From: Simiduia aestuariiviva
GTDB lineage: Bacteria > Pseudomonadota > Gammaproteobacteria > Pseudomonadales > Cellvibrionaceae
Assembly: GCF_014192475.1 (NCBI RefSeq)
Contig: NZ_JACHXZ010000001.1
Location: 470,900 to 534,899, forward strand
DNA: 64,000 nt
Direction of reading: 5' to 3'
Below the pieces are notes generated by a model. That model did not search any database, had not been told where the DNA came from, and was given only the letters and a program-made list of their open reading frames with translations. Position 1 is the stretch's first letter. Each line of letters opens with the position of its first letter. A program made the translations under genes and the position numbers. This document shows positions 41,930 to 50,691 of this stretch, piece by piece.

Positions 41930-42718
41930 TTACGGAGAGTCTGGCTGTAGATAAAGCTGACTTTTCTGGGGTTTGAATTCCGATGTTGGATGGAGACCTC
42001 TAATGGTGTCGATGGAATCTTGCAGCTGCTTAACCAGCGCATCGTCCACATCGGCGCTGAATGCATAGTAGAGCTCCATGGACTGTAATACGTAGACCAC
42101 CTCGTAGTCGGATACTTTGGCGCCGATTTGCTTGAGCAGCTTTAGCGCGCTCGACTCGCCGTAGGCCCAAAGATCTACGCGGCCACTTTGCAACATCTTC
42201 GCTATGCTTTCTGGCTGCACGCCAAGTGTGATTATGGTTTTTTCCAATCGCAAGTCGCGCAAAAACAATTCGCCCACATCGTCGCGCACTGCGCCCACGC
42301 GAAAGTGGTCTAAATCCTGTAGCGAGTCCAGCTTGATATTGCGCGACTTTTTGCCAATCAACACAATATGATTGTTGCCAATGGGGCCGGCCCACTTGAA
42401 TAACGCCTCGCGCTCTGGCGTGCGTGTGGTGGAAAATAACACGCGATTGGGACCTTCAAGCGCATTGTGAAACGCTCTCGCCCACGGCTGCAGTGAAATG
42501 TCACGTGCATTCACGGGGCTACCTGCCAATGCGGTAGCAGCAATGAGCAGCTCAACAGCCTCGCCCTTGAGTACGCCTTGTTCTTCGTAATTAAATGGGG
42601 GATAGTTTTCGGTTATATATTGCAAGTCACTCAGTGTCTGCGACTTTGCCAGTGGCGAGACCAAGCTTACTGTGAGCAGGAGTGTTAAGCTCAGGCTTTT
42701 AAAAATAATCATTCTCAT
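41930..42718 (-). CDS. Periplasmic solute-binding-like protein (copy 2 of a tandem pair)
   Basis: A 262-residue paralogue of the next gene. The start at ATG 42718 has GGGA 7 nt upstream; a TTG at 42733 is in frame. The signal peptide ends near LAKSQ. Shared motifs: TENYPPFNY, KGEAVELLIAA, ISLQPWARAF, RVLFSTTRTPEREALFKWAGPI and YYAFSADVDDALVKQLQD. The second copy may have arisen by duplication and then diverged. A 16-bp palindrome (42744-42759) lies just upstream of the start and may regulate the pair. Confidence 0.88.
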   Translation of the reverse strand: MRMIIFKSLSLTLLLTVSLVSPLAKSQTLSDLQYITENYPPFNYEEQGVLKGEAVELLIAATALAGSPVNARDISLQPWARAFHNALEGPNRVLFSTTRTPEREALFKWAGPIGNNHIVLIGKKSRNIKLDSLQDLDHFRVGAVRDDVGELFLRDLRLEKTIITLGVQPESIAKMLQSGRVDLWAYGESSALKLLKQIGAKVSDYEVVYVLQSMELYYAFSADVDDALVKQLQDSIDTIRGLHPTSEFKPQKSQLYLQPDSP

Positions 42719-42743
42719 TGCAATGGTTCCCAAACTGCTAAAA

Positions 42744-42759
42744 AAGGTACCCGTACCTT
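42744..42759. promoter_or_regulatory. Palindrome upstream of the binding-protein pair
   Basis: AAGGTAC-CC-GTACCTT, a perfect 7-bp inverted repeat 26 bp upstream of the first binding-protein gene and 48 bp from the divergent GNAT gene. Its position suits an operator. Confidence 0.4.
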
Positions 42760-42806
42760 GCAGTATAGGGGAGCATTTTAAGGCTGCAGTAGAGTTCTAA
42801 TACCTT

Positions 42807-43271
42807 ATGGTTATATCTAAAGATTTCATCGTCAGATCAGCGATATTAGCGGATGTACCTGAGCTGGTGCCGCTGTTTGCAGCCTATCGCACCTTTTATC
42901 AATTGACGTCAGATGCCGCGCAGCTAAAAGCGTATTTGTCGGCGCGATTGAGCGCCGAGGATTCGCAGATATTTGTGGTTCAGGTGGGTGAGCAGTTGGT
43001 TGGCTTTACCCAGTTGTATCCTGCATGGTGCAGTCTTGCATTGGAGCGCTACTACACCTTGTATGATCTCTATGTGACCGAAAGCTACCGACGCCGGGGG
43101 TTGGCGGCGCGGTTGATGGCGGCAGCAACTGACTGGGCAGGGCAACAGGGCGCGGATCGCTTAGAGCTGGCCACCGGCGTGGATAATCGAGACGCCCAAG
43201 CGCTCTACCGTGCGATGGGTTGGCAGCGGGATTGCGCGTTTCTACACTTTTCGTTGCCGCTAAATTCGTAA
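42807..43271 (+). CDS. GNAT-family N-acetyltransferase
   Basis: A 154-residue acetyltransferase. The acetyl-CoA loop motif A is clear: LYDLYVTESYRRRGLAARLMAAATDWAGQQG (positions about 85-115, with R-R-G-L-A). Motif B follows as NRDAQALYRAMGWQRD. The first half (VRSAILADVPELVPLFAAYRTFY) is the usual substrate lobe. The substrate cannot be told from the sequence. The gene is divergent from the tandem binding-protein genes and convergent with the receiver-GGDEF-EAL gene. Confidence 0.92.
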   Translation: MVISKDFIVRSAILADVPELVPLFAAYRTFYQLTSDAAQLKAYLSARLSAEDSQIFVVQVGEQLVGFTQLYPAWCSLALERYYTLYDLYVTESYRRRGLAARLMAAATDWAGQQGADRLELATGVDNRDAQALYRAMGWQRDCAFLHFSLPLNS

Positions 43272-43287
43272 GCCGCGCGACGCTAAA

Positions 43288-44967
43288 TTAGCGGGATTGC
43301 ACCGACACAAAGATCGAAAGTGGTTGAGGTTTGCAATAGAAGTAACCTTGAGCGCGATGAATATTGAGTGCAGTGCACAGCTGCGCTTGAGCCTCGGTTT
43401 CTATGCCTTCCATCACTACGTCTAAATCCAGGGCAAAAATGAGTTCGCTCAATCCCCTGAGCATTTTTTCCCGCTTGTCTTGCGGCTCAGTCAGGAGCAG
43501 GGAGCGGTCGATCTTAACCGTGCTAATGGGCAGGTCGCGCAGATGGGATAGCGATGAGAAGCCGGTGCCAAAGTCATCGAGTGCCAAGTGGTAACCGTGG
43601 GCAACAAACTCTGCTAGCAATGTATGAATGGATTCAGACGTGTCGAGGATGGCGGTTTCTGTTATTTCGAATTCAATTTGGTTTGGTTTGATGTGGTAGT
43701 GCGCGGCCTGCTCATCGATGAAGTGCAGTAGCTCAGGATCTTTAAGCTGCAAGGGTGAAAGATTGATCGACAGATAACAGTTGTCGTTGCGAAACGGCGG
43801 GTGATTGGCAAACACGTCCTGAATCACCCAGCGCCCAATGTCCATGATTAAGTGCGATTCTTGCGCGACTGGAATAAATTTGTCAGGTGAAACAACTGCG
43901 TTGTTGTGCGTCCAGCGGATCAGGGCTTCATAGCCGTTAACTGCGTTGTTCACGGGGTCTACGATGGGTTGGTAAAACATCACAAACTCTTGTTTTTCCA
44001 GTGCATGTCGCAAGCCTTCCTCTATGTGTACGCGCGCGATAAATTCCTGCTGCATGGATTCCTGGAAGTAGCAAATCTGTGCCTTGCCGAGTCCCTTTGC
44101 TTTGTGCATGGCTATGTCTGCCTGAGACATCAGCTGATCCTGATCCACAGAGTCGCGGCTTTGAATGGTGATGCCAATGCTAAGCGATGCGTAAAAATTG
44201 AAGCCGTCAAAGCTAAATGGACTTTGCATGACTTGCAAAATTCGCAGGGCTGCCTGATTGGCTTCGGCAGGGGATTTAACGTTGTCTATCAGGACGGCGA
44301 ATTCATCGCCACCAATGCGCGCCAATAATTCTCCGCCCCTTAGGCAGCTGGCGATGCGGGTGGCGATTCGTTGCAATAATTGATCGCCGTAGGTATGGCC
44401 CCAAGTGTCATTAATTTTTTTAAAGTTATCAACGTCTATGAAAAATAGTGTAATAGGGCAAGGCCGTTTACGTTGCTTTAACGCAAGCGCGACACTTTCT
44501 TCAAATATGAACCGGTTTGCCAATCCCGTTAGGTTGTCTCGCTCGGCCAGCTCTTTCACTTGATTGAAGCTGGTTTTGAGTGCCGATTCCAACTCGTTTC
44601 GCATGACCGACTTGGCGATAGCCATTTTCAACATGATGGGATTGATGCCGGACTTTAATATGAAGTCCTGTGCGCCTGCGCGTAGGCATTCTATGGCCAG
44701 ATTTTCATCGTCCATGTTGGATATCATGACGATGGCGGTGTTTTTATTCTCAATTAATTGTTTGATTTCTAGAATGAACTCAACGCCGTTGATGCCTGGC
44801 AGTAGATAGTCGAGCAAAATGACATCGTAGTCTTGAGCCGAAATTTTTTCACGTGCTGAGCTGGCGCTTTCTGCTGCGTCGATATAATAGTTTTCCTGAG
44901 TCGCCTTTAGCGAGCGTGTGATGCTCATGCGGTCGACGATGTCGTCGTCAATTAGCAGTATGCGCAT
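43288..44967 (-). CDS. Receiver-GGDEF-EAL response regulator
   Basis: A 559-residue output protein. A receiver domain is at the N-terminus (acidic pocket IDDD, phospho-acceptor Asp 53 in LLDYLLPG). The GGDEF domain has an intact GGDEF motif (219-223) in RIGGDEFAV. The EAL domain has EAL at 347-349 (YEALIRW), NLSP, DDFGTGFSSL and EGIETE. Both catalytic motifs look intact, so the protein could make or break cyclic di-GMP under control of phosphorylation. It is the last gene of a three-gene operon with a single-domain receiver (2 nt upstream) and a large histidine kinase. Confidence 0.95.
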   Translation of the reverse strand: MRILLIDDDIVDRMSITRSLKATQENYYIDAAESASSAREKISAQDYDVILLDYLLPGINGVEFILEIKQLIENKNTAIVMISNMDDENLAIECLRAGAQDFILKSGINPIMLKMAIAKSVMRNELESALKTSFNQVKELAERDNLTGLANRFIFEESVALALKQRKRPCPITLFFIDVDNFKKINDTWGHTYGDQLLQRIATRIASCLRGGELLARIGGDEFAVLIDNVKSPAEANQAALRILQVMQSPFSFDGFNFYASLSIGITIQSRDSVDQDQLMSQADIAMHKAKGLGKAQICYFQESMQQEFIARVHIEEGLRHALEKQEFVMFYQPIVDPVNNAVNGYEALIRWTHNNAVVSPDKFIPVAQESHLIMDIGRWVIQDVFANHPPFRNDNCYLSINLSPLQLKDPELLHFIDEQAAHYHIKPNQIEFEITETAILDTSESIHTLLAEFVAHGYHLALDDFGTGFSSLSHLRDLPISTVKIDRSLLLTEPQDKREKMLRGLSELIFALDLDVVMEGIETEAQAQLCTALNIHRAQGYFYCKPQPLSIFVSVQSR

Positions 44968-44969
44968 GG

Positions 44970-45395
44970 TTATTCACCTGGCTCTGGCATTTTGACAATG
45001 CGCCAAAACCCGTCGAGCATGCCAATCAGTTTCATGAATTGTTCGCCGCTTTCGCTTTTGACAAAGTAGCCAGCGATGAATTTTTCGTAAGCTTTTAGCA
45101 TGTCTTGCTCATCGGATGAAGTGGTCAGGACAAACACTACAGCGTCTTTATTTGCAGGGTCTTTTCGCAAGGTGTCTAAAAACTCATGGCCGGATATTTT
45201 GGGTAGGTTGAGGTCCAGCAAAATAATGAAGGGTTTGGGTACTAGGTTGTTGGCAATTAGTTCCAGCGCTGCCTCACCGTCATCTGCGCGCACAATCTTG
45301 TTGCCGATGCGCTGCTTTCTAAAGCTGCGCTCAATGGTCATAGCATCAACATCGTCGTCTTCAATGAGCAAAAGTGTGATATCAGTATTACTCAT
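44970..45395 (-). CDS. Single-domain response regulator (Rcp1-like)
   Basis: A 141-residue receiver with the acidic pair in LLLIEDDDVDAMT, phospho-acceptor Asp 61 in LLDLNLPKISG, the Thr of FVLTTSS, and the Lys of GYFVKSES. The long insertion and EDDDVDA start are typical of the receivers that partner phytochrome-type kinases. It lacks an output domain, so it may relay phosphate to the downstream GGDEF-EAL protein or act as a phosphate sink. It lies 1 nt after the kinase gene and 2 nt before the GGDEF-EAL gene. Confidence 0.94.
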   Translation of the reverse strand: MSNTDITLLLIEDDDVDAMTIERSFRKQRIGNKIVRADDGEAALELIANNLVPKPFIILLDLNLPKISGHEFLDTLRKDPANKDAVVFVLTTSSDEQDMLKAYEKFIAGYFVKSESGEQFMKLIGMLDGFWRIVKMPEPGE

Positions 45396-45396
45396 C

Positions 45397-48000
45397 TTAT
45401 TCTCCTTTTTTAGTGGGAAGCCAGATTGTCACCAGTAAACCGCCCTGCTCGGCTTTTCCAAGTGTTACTGTGCCGTCTAGGCTATCGACCACTTTAGCGA
45501 TGATTGCAAGCCCCATGCCACTGCCCTCGGTTTTATCTTTGGGGGTTAAGGTCGTAAACGGGCGCAGCACTTTGTCAAAATAAGTTTCGGGGATCCCGCA
45601 GCCATCGTCGCCAAAGTATAGTACAAGGCCAGCATCGTCTTGCGTTGCTTCGATATAGATATTTCCCTTCTTATGTGTGTGGTGCTTGATGCTGTTGTTG
45701 ACTAAATTTCGCAATAGCGTTTCTATCGGCACGCGCGGTGCAAACACGGTGATGTCGGGGCAGTGCAGGGTAAATGTTTGCTGGATGTCGTACATGCTTA
45801 CGATATCGCCAGCGAGTTCATGCAGCGCAATGTCTTCTACGTCTTTGTTGAGTCGGCCCGCTCTAGAGTAGTGCAATAGGTCGTCTAGCAGCACCATCAT
45901 GCGCTTACAGCGCGCGCGAATGAGCGCAATTTGATTGCGACCTTCCTCGGGCAGCAGCGCGCTGAAATCTTCTTCCAGCCAATCGCTAATATTTTTAATG
46001 CCCACGAGTGGCGATTTGAGGTCATGGCTAGCCACAAAAGCAAATTGGTCTAGTTCTTCATTGCTTTTCGCCAGTTGGGTGATGGTTTTGTTCAATTGTT
46101 CAACCAGTGCTTTTTGTGAGTCGATACAAGTGCAACTTACAGTAATGAGTATCGATTTACTTTCTGAGGAAAAGCGGGACGCGGCGCGGGCTTGCATCCA
46201 GGACGGCCGCGCAGAGCGAGTCAGTACAATGTCATAATCGTTGGTGATGCCACGCTGGTTCGTTATTGTGGTTATTTCATTGATGAAATTCCGGGCGTTT
46301 TGGCCGCTGATCAATTGGTCGAATTTTTTGCCATGAATGGTCTCTTGCGTCATTTGCAGCCAGTCGTAAGCGGTTTGGTTGGCTTGCAAAACCCGGAGCT
46401 GGCCATCGAGCACGAAAATGCCGTTGGTGCTGGCATCAAAGGCACTGTTGATTAACGCCTGCTGGTGTTCGATCGCTTTCAGCTGGCCCACGGATTCGTA
46501 AAGATCGGCGATGAGAACCACAAACTCGCGGGTGTTGGGAATAGGGGCAATGTGGACCGCAATGGGAGAGTCCTTCCGGTCGGTGGTCCTTGCGGTGAAC
46601 TCTGCTTCACTTGGCGCGTTGATGTAATCTAGTGCATCTATCGCCGTGTGCGCGGCTAATAAATCGGCAAGGAGGCCAGCATCGGGATCGTGTAGGCGCT
46701 TGTTTTTGTCTTTGATTTTGCCCGTGTGGTCAATGATGGCGAAACCTTCGGAAAAGGTGTCGATGGCCTGCTTAAAGCTGACATAGAGGTGTGCAGCTTT
46801 CGCTTCTGCCTGCGTCCGGCGATAGATACTGCGAAACAAAAAAAACATCCCAGCCAGCACCAGTAGGCTCAGTGCTAGCACAAACGTTCGCGTACCGTTA
46901 TAGAGTGGATTGCCGGTGAGCGACACGTGGGGCATGCGCAGTTGCAGTTCCCCGTTTGCGAGCGGCAGTCGTGCAGTTTTTGTGTGCGCGCCGTCGGTCG
47001 CGTGGCGCGTGTCGGCGAGCATTGTGCCTGCAGGGTTCAGGAGTGCACAGCGATAGCCTTGATCTTCACAGAGCGCCTCAATCATGGGCGCAAGGCGTGA
47101 CACGCTTAACGACCGGCGTTGGCTGTTGCTCAACACATCCTGCCCGTCGTTTGTGCGAAGTAGTTGCAGTGTGCGCAGCGCGGCGTCCGGATCTTGGTGT
47201 GCGCCTTGGGGCAGCAGTTCGTGTGATTCCAAAAAGAGTGCTATGCGTTGCTTGAGGCGTTGCACATCTTGCGCGGATTGTTGCGCTAACCAGATTTCGC
47301 CATTGCGTATGGGTACCAATTGAATGGCTAAAAATACCACGGCGATCAGCGGCAAGCCGCAGGCAATTTGCCAGTGCAGTGGGCCCGACGGCAGCGTTTG
47401 ACTCTCTCGATAGCGGTGTAACAGCAGCCCCCCGCTTATGACGCTGACGGCCAGTGCTGTGTGAACAGCCATGGCGGTGAAGCGCCCCCAGCCGTAGGCA
47501 GGTGTGAGTTGTGTGATGTAGCCCACGATTGCCAAAAGTCCGAGTCCTAGCGCGAGCGCGGCGCTTGCCGTGGCCAAGGCGGGCCAGCGCCATTGCAAAG
47601 GACTGGCGGCGAAGGCGATCAACATAAATGACAGGGCAGTATTGGGTGCCATGCGACCAGGGTGGGAGGTGCCCACGAGAATGTCGTGGCGAGCGAACAA
47701 TTGATCGATACCAAAATCTGTTTGCAGCAGGTACTGCAGCAGTGTGGCGCAGGGCAGTAGAAACAGGGCCGCACTGAGGAGCGAGTTTGGCAATGCGCTA
47801 GTTGTTTGTCGCAATAGCAATCCCGCAGCGAATAAGAGGCACAGTGCGGTGTTGTATTGCATGGGCACCCAATTGGGCGAGATTTGTACAATGGTGCTGT
47901 TATGGGTGTGCCAGCCGAGCATCACCAGCAACCCCAACAGGGCAGCGCAAGAGGCGGGAACTAAAAGAGGCCATTGGCGACGCATGGTCTCGATCATCAT
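45397..48000 (-). CDS. Large membrane sensor histidine kinase with PAS domain
   Basis: An 867-residue kinase. The N-terminal third has about eight membrane helices (residues 10-200), followed by a periplasmic or loop region and another helix near 370 (LALSLLVLAGMFFLFRSIY). A PAS-like pair follows (about 395-500 and 510-630). HisKA has FVASHDLKSPLVGI (His 659), and HATPase_c contains NNSIKHHTHKKGN, DDGCGIP and GSGMGLAI. The N-box is NNSIKHH instead of the common NAIKY. It begins the three-gene operon that includes a single receiver and a receiver-GGDEF-EAL protein. The signal is unknown. Confidence 0.92.
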   Translation of the reverse strand: MMIETMRRQWPLLVPASCAALLGLLVMLGWHTHNSTIVQISPNWVPMQYNTALCLLFAAGLLLRQTTSALPNSLLSAALFLLPCATLLQYLLQTDFGIDQLFARHDILVGTSHPGRMAPNTALSFMLIAFAASPLQWRWPALATASAALALGLGLLAIVGYITQLTPAYGWGRFTAMAVHTALAVSVISGGLLLHRYRESQTLPSGPLHWQIACGLPLIAVVFLAIQLVPIRNGEIWLAQQSAQDVQRLKQRIALFLESHELLPQGAHQDPDAALRTLQLLRTNDGQDVLSNSQRRSLSVSRLAPMIEALCEDQGYRCALLNPAGTMLADTRHATDGAHTKTARLPLANGELQLRMPHVSLTGNPLYNGTRTFVLALSLLVLAGMFFLFRSIYRRTQAEAKAAHLYVSFKQAIDTFSEGFAIIDHTGKIKDKNKRLHDPDAGLLADLLAAHTAIDALDYINAPSEAEFTARTTDRKDSPIAVHIAPIPNTREFVVLIADLYESVGQLKAIEHQQALINSAFDASTNGIFVLDGQLRVLQANQTAYDWLQMTQETIHGKKFDQLISGQNARNFINEITTITNQRGITNDYDIVLTRSARPSWMQARAASRFSSESKSILITVSCTCIDSQKALVEQLNKTITQLAKSNEELDQFAFVASHDLKSPLVGIKNISDWLEEDFSALLPEEGRNQIALIRARCKRMMVLLDDLLHYSRAGRLNKDVEDIALHELAGDIVSMYDIQQTFTLHCPDITVFAPRVPIETLLRNLVNNSIKHHTHKKGNIYIEATQDDAGLVLYFGDDGCGIPETYFDKVLRPFTTLTPKDKTEGSGMGLAIIAKVVDSLDGTVTLGKAEQGGLLVTIWLPTKKGE

Positions 48001-48070
48001 GAGCTAGAACTCACCGAGTGTGTGCACTCTAGTGTAGTAGAGATCGCTACTGGCAAGGCCGGCAATTGCG

Positions 48071-48098
48071 CCCAAGCGCCGGGCAATGGGCGCTTGGG
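48071..48098 (-). terminator. Hairpin between the kinase and feoB genes
   Basis: CCCAAGCGCC / GGCGCTTGGG, a perfect 10-bp stem with an 8-nt loop. On the minus strand it follows feoB, but a T-run is lacking. With the nearer hairpin at 48130-48150 it may form a tandem terminator. Confidence 0.5.
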
Positions 48099-48129
48099 TT
48101 GGGGCTGGTTATTTCACGTTAAACGTTGC

Positions 48130-48150
48130 GCCGCGCAAAGTCTGCGCGGC
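48130..48150 (-). terminator. Hairpin just downstream of feoB
   Basis: GCCGCGCA / TGCGCGGC with AAGTC loop, 13 nt beyond the feoB stop. No T-run; termination would depend on the stem or on Rho. Confidence 0.55.
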
Positions 48151-48162
48151 AGTAGTTTCTAC

Positions 48163-50247
48163 TTAAGTGAGGTTGACCACTTGAATTTCGCCGAGGTGTT
48201 TGTCGCGTACGCGTTTGACAATCAGGCTGTAAAACAGGGCTAGCACAGCGCTGGACAGCACAAACCATAGGCTGGCGAAGAGGGGTTGTTCGAACAGGTG
48301 GCTGAGCTGCCACAGGTTGGAGGCGATCCAGTAAGACAGCATCAGACTCCAGGCCAAAGAGAAGCGTAGCCAGCCCGAGCCCGCTTCCCGCTGCATGGCG
48401 CCCAAGGTGGCAACGCAGGGCGCATACAGCAGCACGAAGGCCAAGAAGCAAAAGGCCGCCCACGCCGATGGGAACAGGTTGGCGATGGGGCTGTTGGCGA
48501 TGAGATTCAGTTCCGCGTCGGGTTCGGCCTCTGGCTCTATGCCAAACAGGGCCTTGCCATTGTCCGCGACGCTGCCAAAGGCGAGGCCCAAATCGCCCAT
48601 AAAGTCGGGCATTTCGGTGCTGGTCAGGTCGCCGCTTTCGTCTTCATTGGTGTACAGGGTTTGAATGGTGCCGACCATCACTTCTTTGGCAAAGAGGCCT
48701 GAAAATAAGCCGAGCGTGGCTTGCCAGTTGTCTTCACCAATGCCGATGGGTGTCAGCACGGGGGTCAATTTCTTGCCGATCCAGGCGAGTGCCGAATCGG
48801 GGCTGCCAGGTGCGCCCCAGCTGCCGTCAGTTTTTACCGCGCCCAAGCACGAGAGCACGATGACAACCAGCATAATGCGCTTGCCAGCGCGCATCATGAA
48901 GCTGTGTAGCCGGTGGCCCGCTTGGGTGAACACGTTGCGCCAAACGGGGCGTCGGTAGGAGGGCATCTCTAGAATCGAGGGCTCGTGAAATCGACCAAAC
49001 AGGGTTTTGCGCAACAACCAGGCAGAGCCCACCGCCACGATAATGCCGAGCAGGTAGAGGCTGAAGATGGCAAGGCCGGCGTGCTCGGGGAAAAACGCAC
49101 TGCCCACAAACACATACACCGACAGACGCGCGCTGCAGGACATAAACGGTGCGATAAAAATGGTGGTCAGGCGCGCGGAGATGGAGTTGAGCGAACGCGC
49201 CGCCATGACAGAGGGCACATTGCAGCCAAAGCCCACAATGAGTGGGATGAACGCTTGCCCTGGCAGCCCGATGCGACTCATAACGCCGTCGATAACAAAG
49301 GCGGCGCGGGCCAGATAGCCCGAATCTTCTAGCCAACTCATACATAGATAGAGTGCGCCAATGACGGGGATGAAGGTGGCGATGAGTTGAACGCCCGCGC
49401 CAATGCCGTCGGCCACAAAGGCGATAAGCCAAGCTGGGGCCTGCAGGGAGGAGAGCACCCAGCGCAGACCCTCCACAACCCAGCTACCGAGCCAAATGTC
49501 AAAAAAGTCGATGAAAATGGCGCCAAATTGCACCGAAATCATAAACAGCAGGTACATCACCAACAAAAAGCTGGGGATGGCCAGTGCCGGGTGCAGCAAC
49601 CAGCGGTCAATCCGTTCGGTCAGTGTGGGTTCGCCGGTAAAGGTGGTGGCGCGGTCGATGGCCGCCAATAAGCCACTGTGAGATAGCGGTTCGTGGGGCA
49701 GGGGGTTGCAGCTGCAATCCACCGCGCCGGCATCATCTTGTGGCAGCGGCTGGCTCGCCAGCGCGTTGCCAAGGGCTTTATTGAGGGCCGCAATGCCGGT
49801 GCCCTTGGCCGCCGAAATTTCAATCAAGCGGTCGCCCAGCAACGCTTTGAGCTCGGTGGTGTTGAGCTCTAAGCCGTGGTCAGCCAGGGCGTCCATCATG
49901 TTCAGGGCGATGACCACGGGCTGGCCAGTGGCCATAATTTGGGGAATCAGCTCCGCCTGTCGACGCAGTTGGGTGGCGTCTAGCACCAATAAAATGGCAT
50001 CCGGTTCGGAGGACTTCAGGTAGTCATTGGTGATTTTGGCGTCGATGGACAGCGGGCAATCGGTGAGCATGTGCACACCGGGCAGGTCGATCAGCTCTAC
50101 AGCTTGGCCGTCGAGCTTGAATTCGCCAATTTTTTGCTCCACCGTAACGCCGGCCCAGTTGCCCGTGCGCTGATTGGATTTTGTGAGTACGTTAAATAGG
50201 GTGGTTTTGCCACAATTGGGGCTGCCCACCAGGGCAATTTGTTTCAC
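48163..50247 (-). CDS. feoB: Ferrous iron transport protein B
   Basis: A 694-residue Fe(II) transporter. The N-terminal G domain has G1 GSPNCGKTT (8-16), G3 DLPGVH, G4 NMMD and G5 SAAKG. The C-terminal part carries the two Gate regions and about ten helices, including PVIGALYLCMSWLEDSGYLARAAFVIDGVM and the GFGCNVPSVMAARSL motif with a conserved Cys. It is shorter than E. coli FeoB (about 770), mainly because the last cytosolic part is reduced. It follows feoA by 17 nt on the same strand. A Fur-type box lies upstream of feoA. No feoC gene is next to it. Confidence 0.97.
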   Translation of the reverse strand: MKQIALVGSPNCGKTTLFNVLTKSNQRTGNWAGVTVEQKIGEFKLDGQAVELIDLPGVHMLTDCPLSIDAKITNDYLKSSEPDAILLVLDATQLRRQAELIPQIMATGQPVVIALNMMDALADHGLELNTTELKALLGDRLIEISAAKGTGIAALNKALGNALASQPLPQDDAGAVDCSCNPLPHEPLSHSGLLAAIDRATTFTGEPTLTERIDRWLLHPALAIPSFLLVMYLLFMISVQFGAIFIDFFDIWLGSWVVEGLRWVLSSLQAPAWLIAFVADGIGAGVQLIATFIPVIGALYLCMSWLEDSGYLARAAFVIDGVMSRIGLPGQAFIPLIVGFGCNVPSVMAARSLNSISARLTTIFIAPFMSCSARLSVYVFVGSAFFPEHAGLAIFSLYLLGIIVAVGSAWLLRKTLFGRFHEPSILEMPSYRRPVWRNVFTQAGHRLHSFMMRAGKRIMLVVIVLSCLGAVKTDGSWGAPGSPDSALAWIGKKLTPVLTPIGIGEDNWQATLGLFSGLFAKEVMVGTIQTLYTNEDESGDLTSTEMPDFMGDLGLAFGSVADNGKALFGIEPEAEPDAELNLIANSPIANLFPSAWAAFCFLAFVLLYAPCVATLGAMQREAGSGWLRFSLAWSLMLSYWIASNLWQLSHLFEQPLFASLWFVLSSAVLALFYSLIVKRVRDKHLGEIQVVNLT

Positions 50248-50264
50248 AGAGAGGCCTTCAAGGG

Positions 50265-50489
50265 TTAAACGGTGACTTCAATGGCCGCTGCGTCTTCCTG
50301 GCGAATTGCATACAGGGCACCCTGTATCTTGGCTTGCATAGGGCCGCGGCCCACAGCGCGATGCAGCACCTCGATGGGGGCGCCGGGGGCGATACCCAGC
50401 TGAGCACAGTGGCTACGCAGCACGTTGCTGTCGCTGTTGACGGCGACAACGCGGGCTGATTGGCGAAGATTGAGCTGATCTAATGTCAC
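50265..50489 (-). CDS. feoA: Ferrous iron transport accessory protein A
   Basis: A 74-residue SH3-like protein. It has the FeoA core ARVVAVNSDSNVLRSHCAQLGIAPGAPIEVLHRAVGRGPMQAKIQGALYAIRQEDAAAIEV, with LGIAPGAPIEV in the middle and a terminal beta strand. FeoA binds the cytosolic side of FeoB and is needed for iron uptake in several bacteria. It is first in the feoAB operon. Confidence 0.96.
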   Translation of the reverse strand: MTLDQLNLRQSARVVAVNSDSNVLRSHCAQLGIAPGAPIEVLHRAVGRGPMQAKIQGALYAIRQEDAAAIEVTV

Positions 50490-50549
50490 AAATCCGTCCT
50501 GTACTGGCTGGGTGATATTGTCATCTCGTCAGTGCCGTGGCACGGTAAC

Positions 50550-50568
50550 AAAGATGAGAACCATTATC
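50550..50568 (-). promoter_or_regulatory. Fur-like box upstream of feoA
   Basis: AAAGATGAGAACCATTATC agrees with the 19-bp Fur consensus at about 14 positions, mostly in the right half. It lies about 60 bp upstream of feoA, as expected for iron repression of feoAB. Confidence 0.65.
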
Positions 50569-50691
50569 TTTCGTAATTATGTTCTTCTCTTTGTCTAACA
50601 TCAAGGTCTAGTTATCGCTTGGGGCTGGCCGTGCCCAATTATCAGCGGCCAGCCAGCTATTGTTGGGGCACGCTATTTAGGAGTAAGCGCG

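Noticed and set aside
42704-42718. Fur-like sequence (TGAGAATGATTATTT on the minus strand) at the start of a binding-protein gene
   Set aside because: It matches only partly and lies within the first codons, where the amino-acid sequence MRMIIF already explains the bases.
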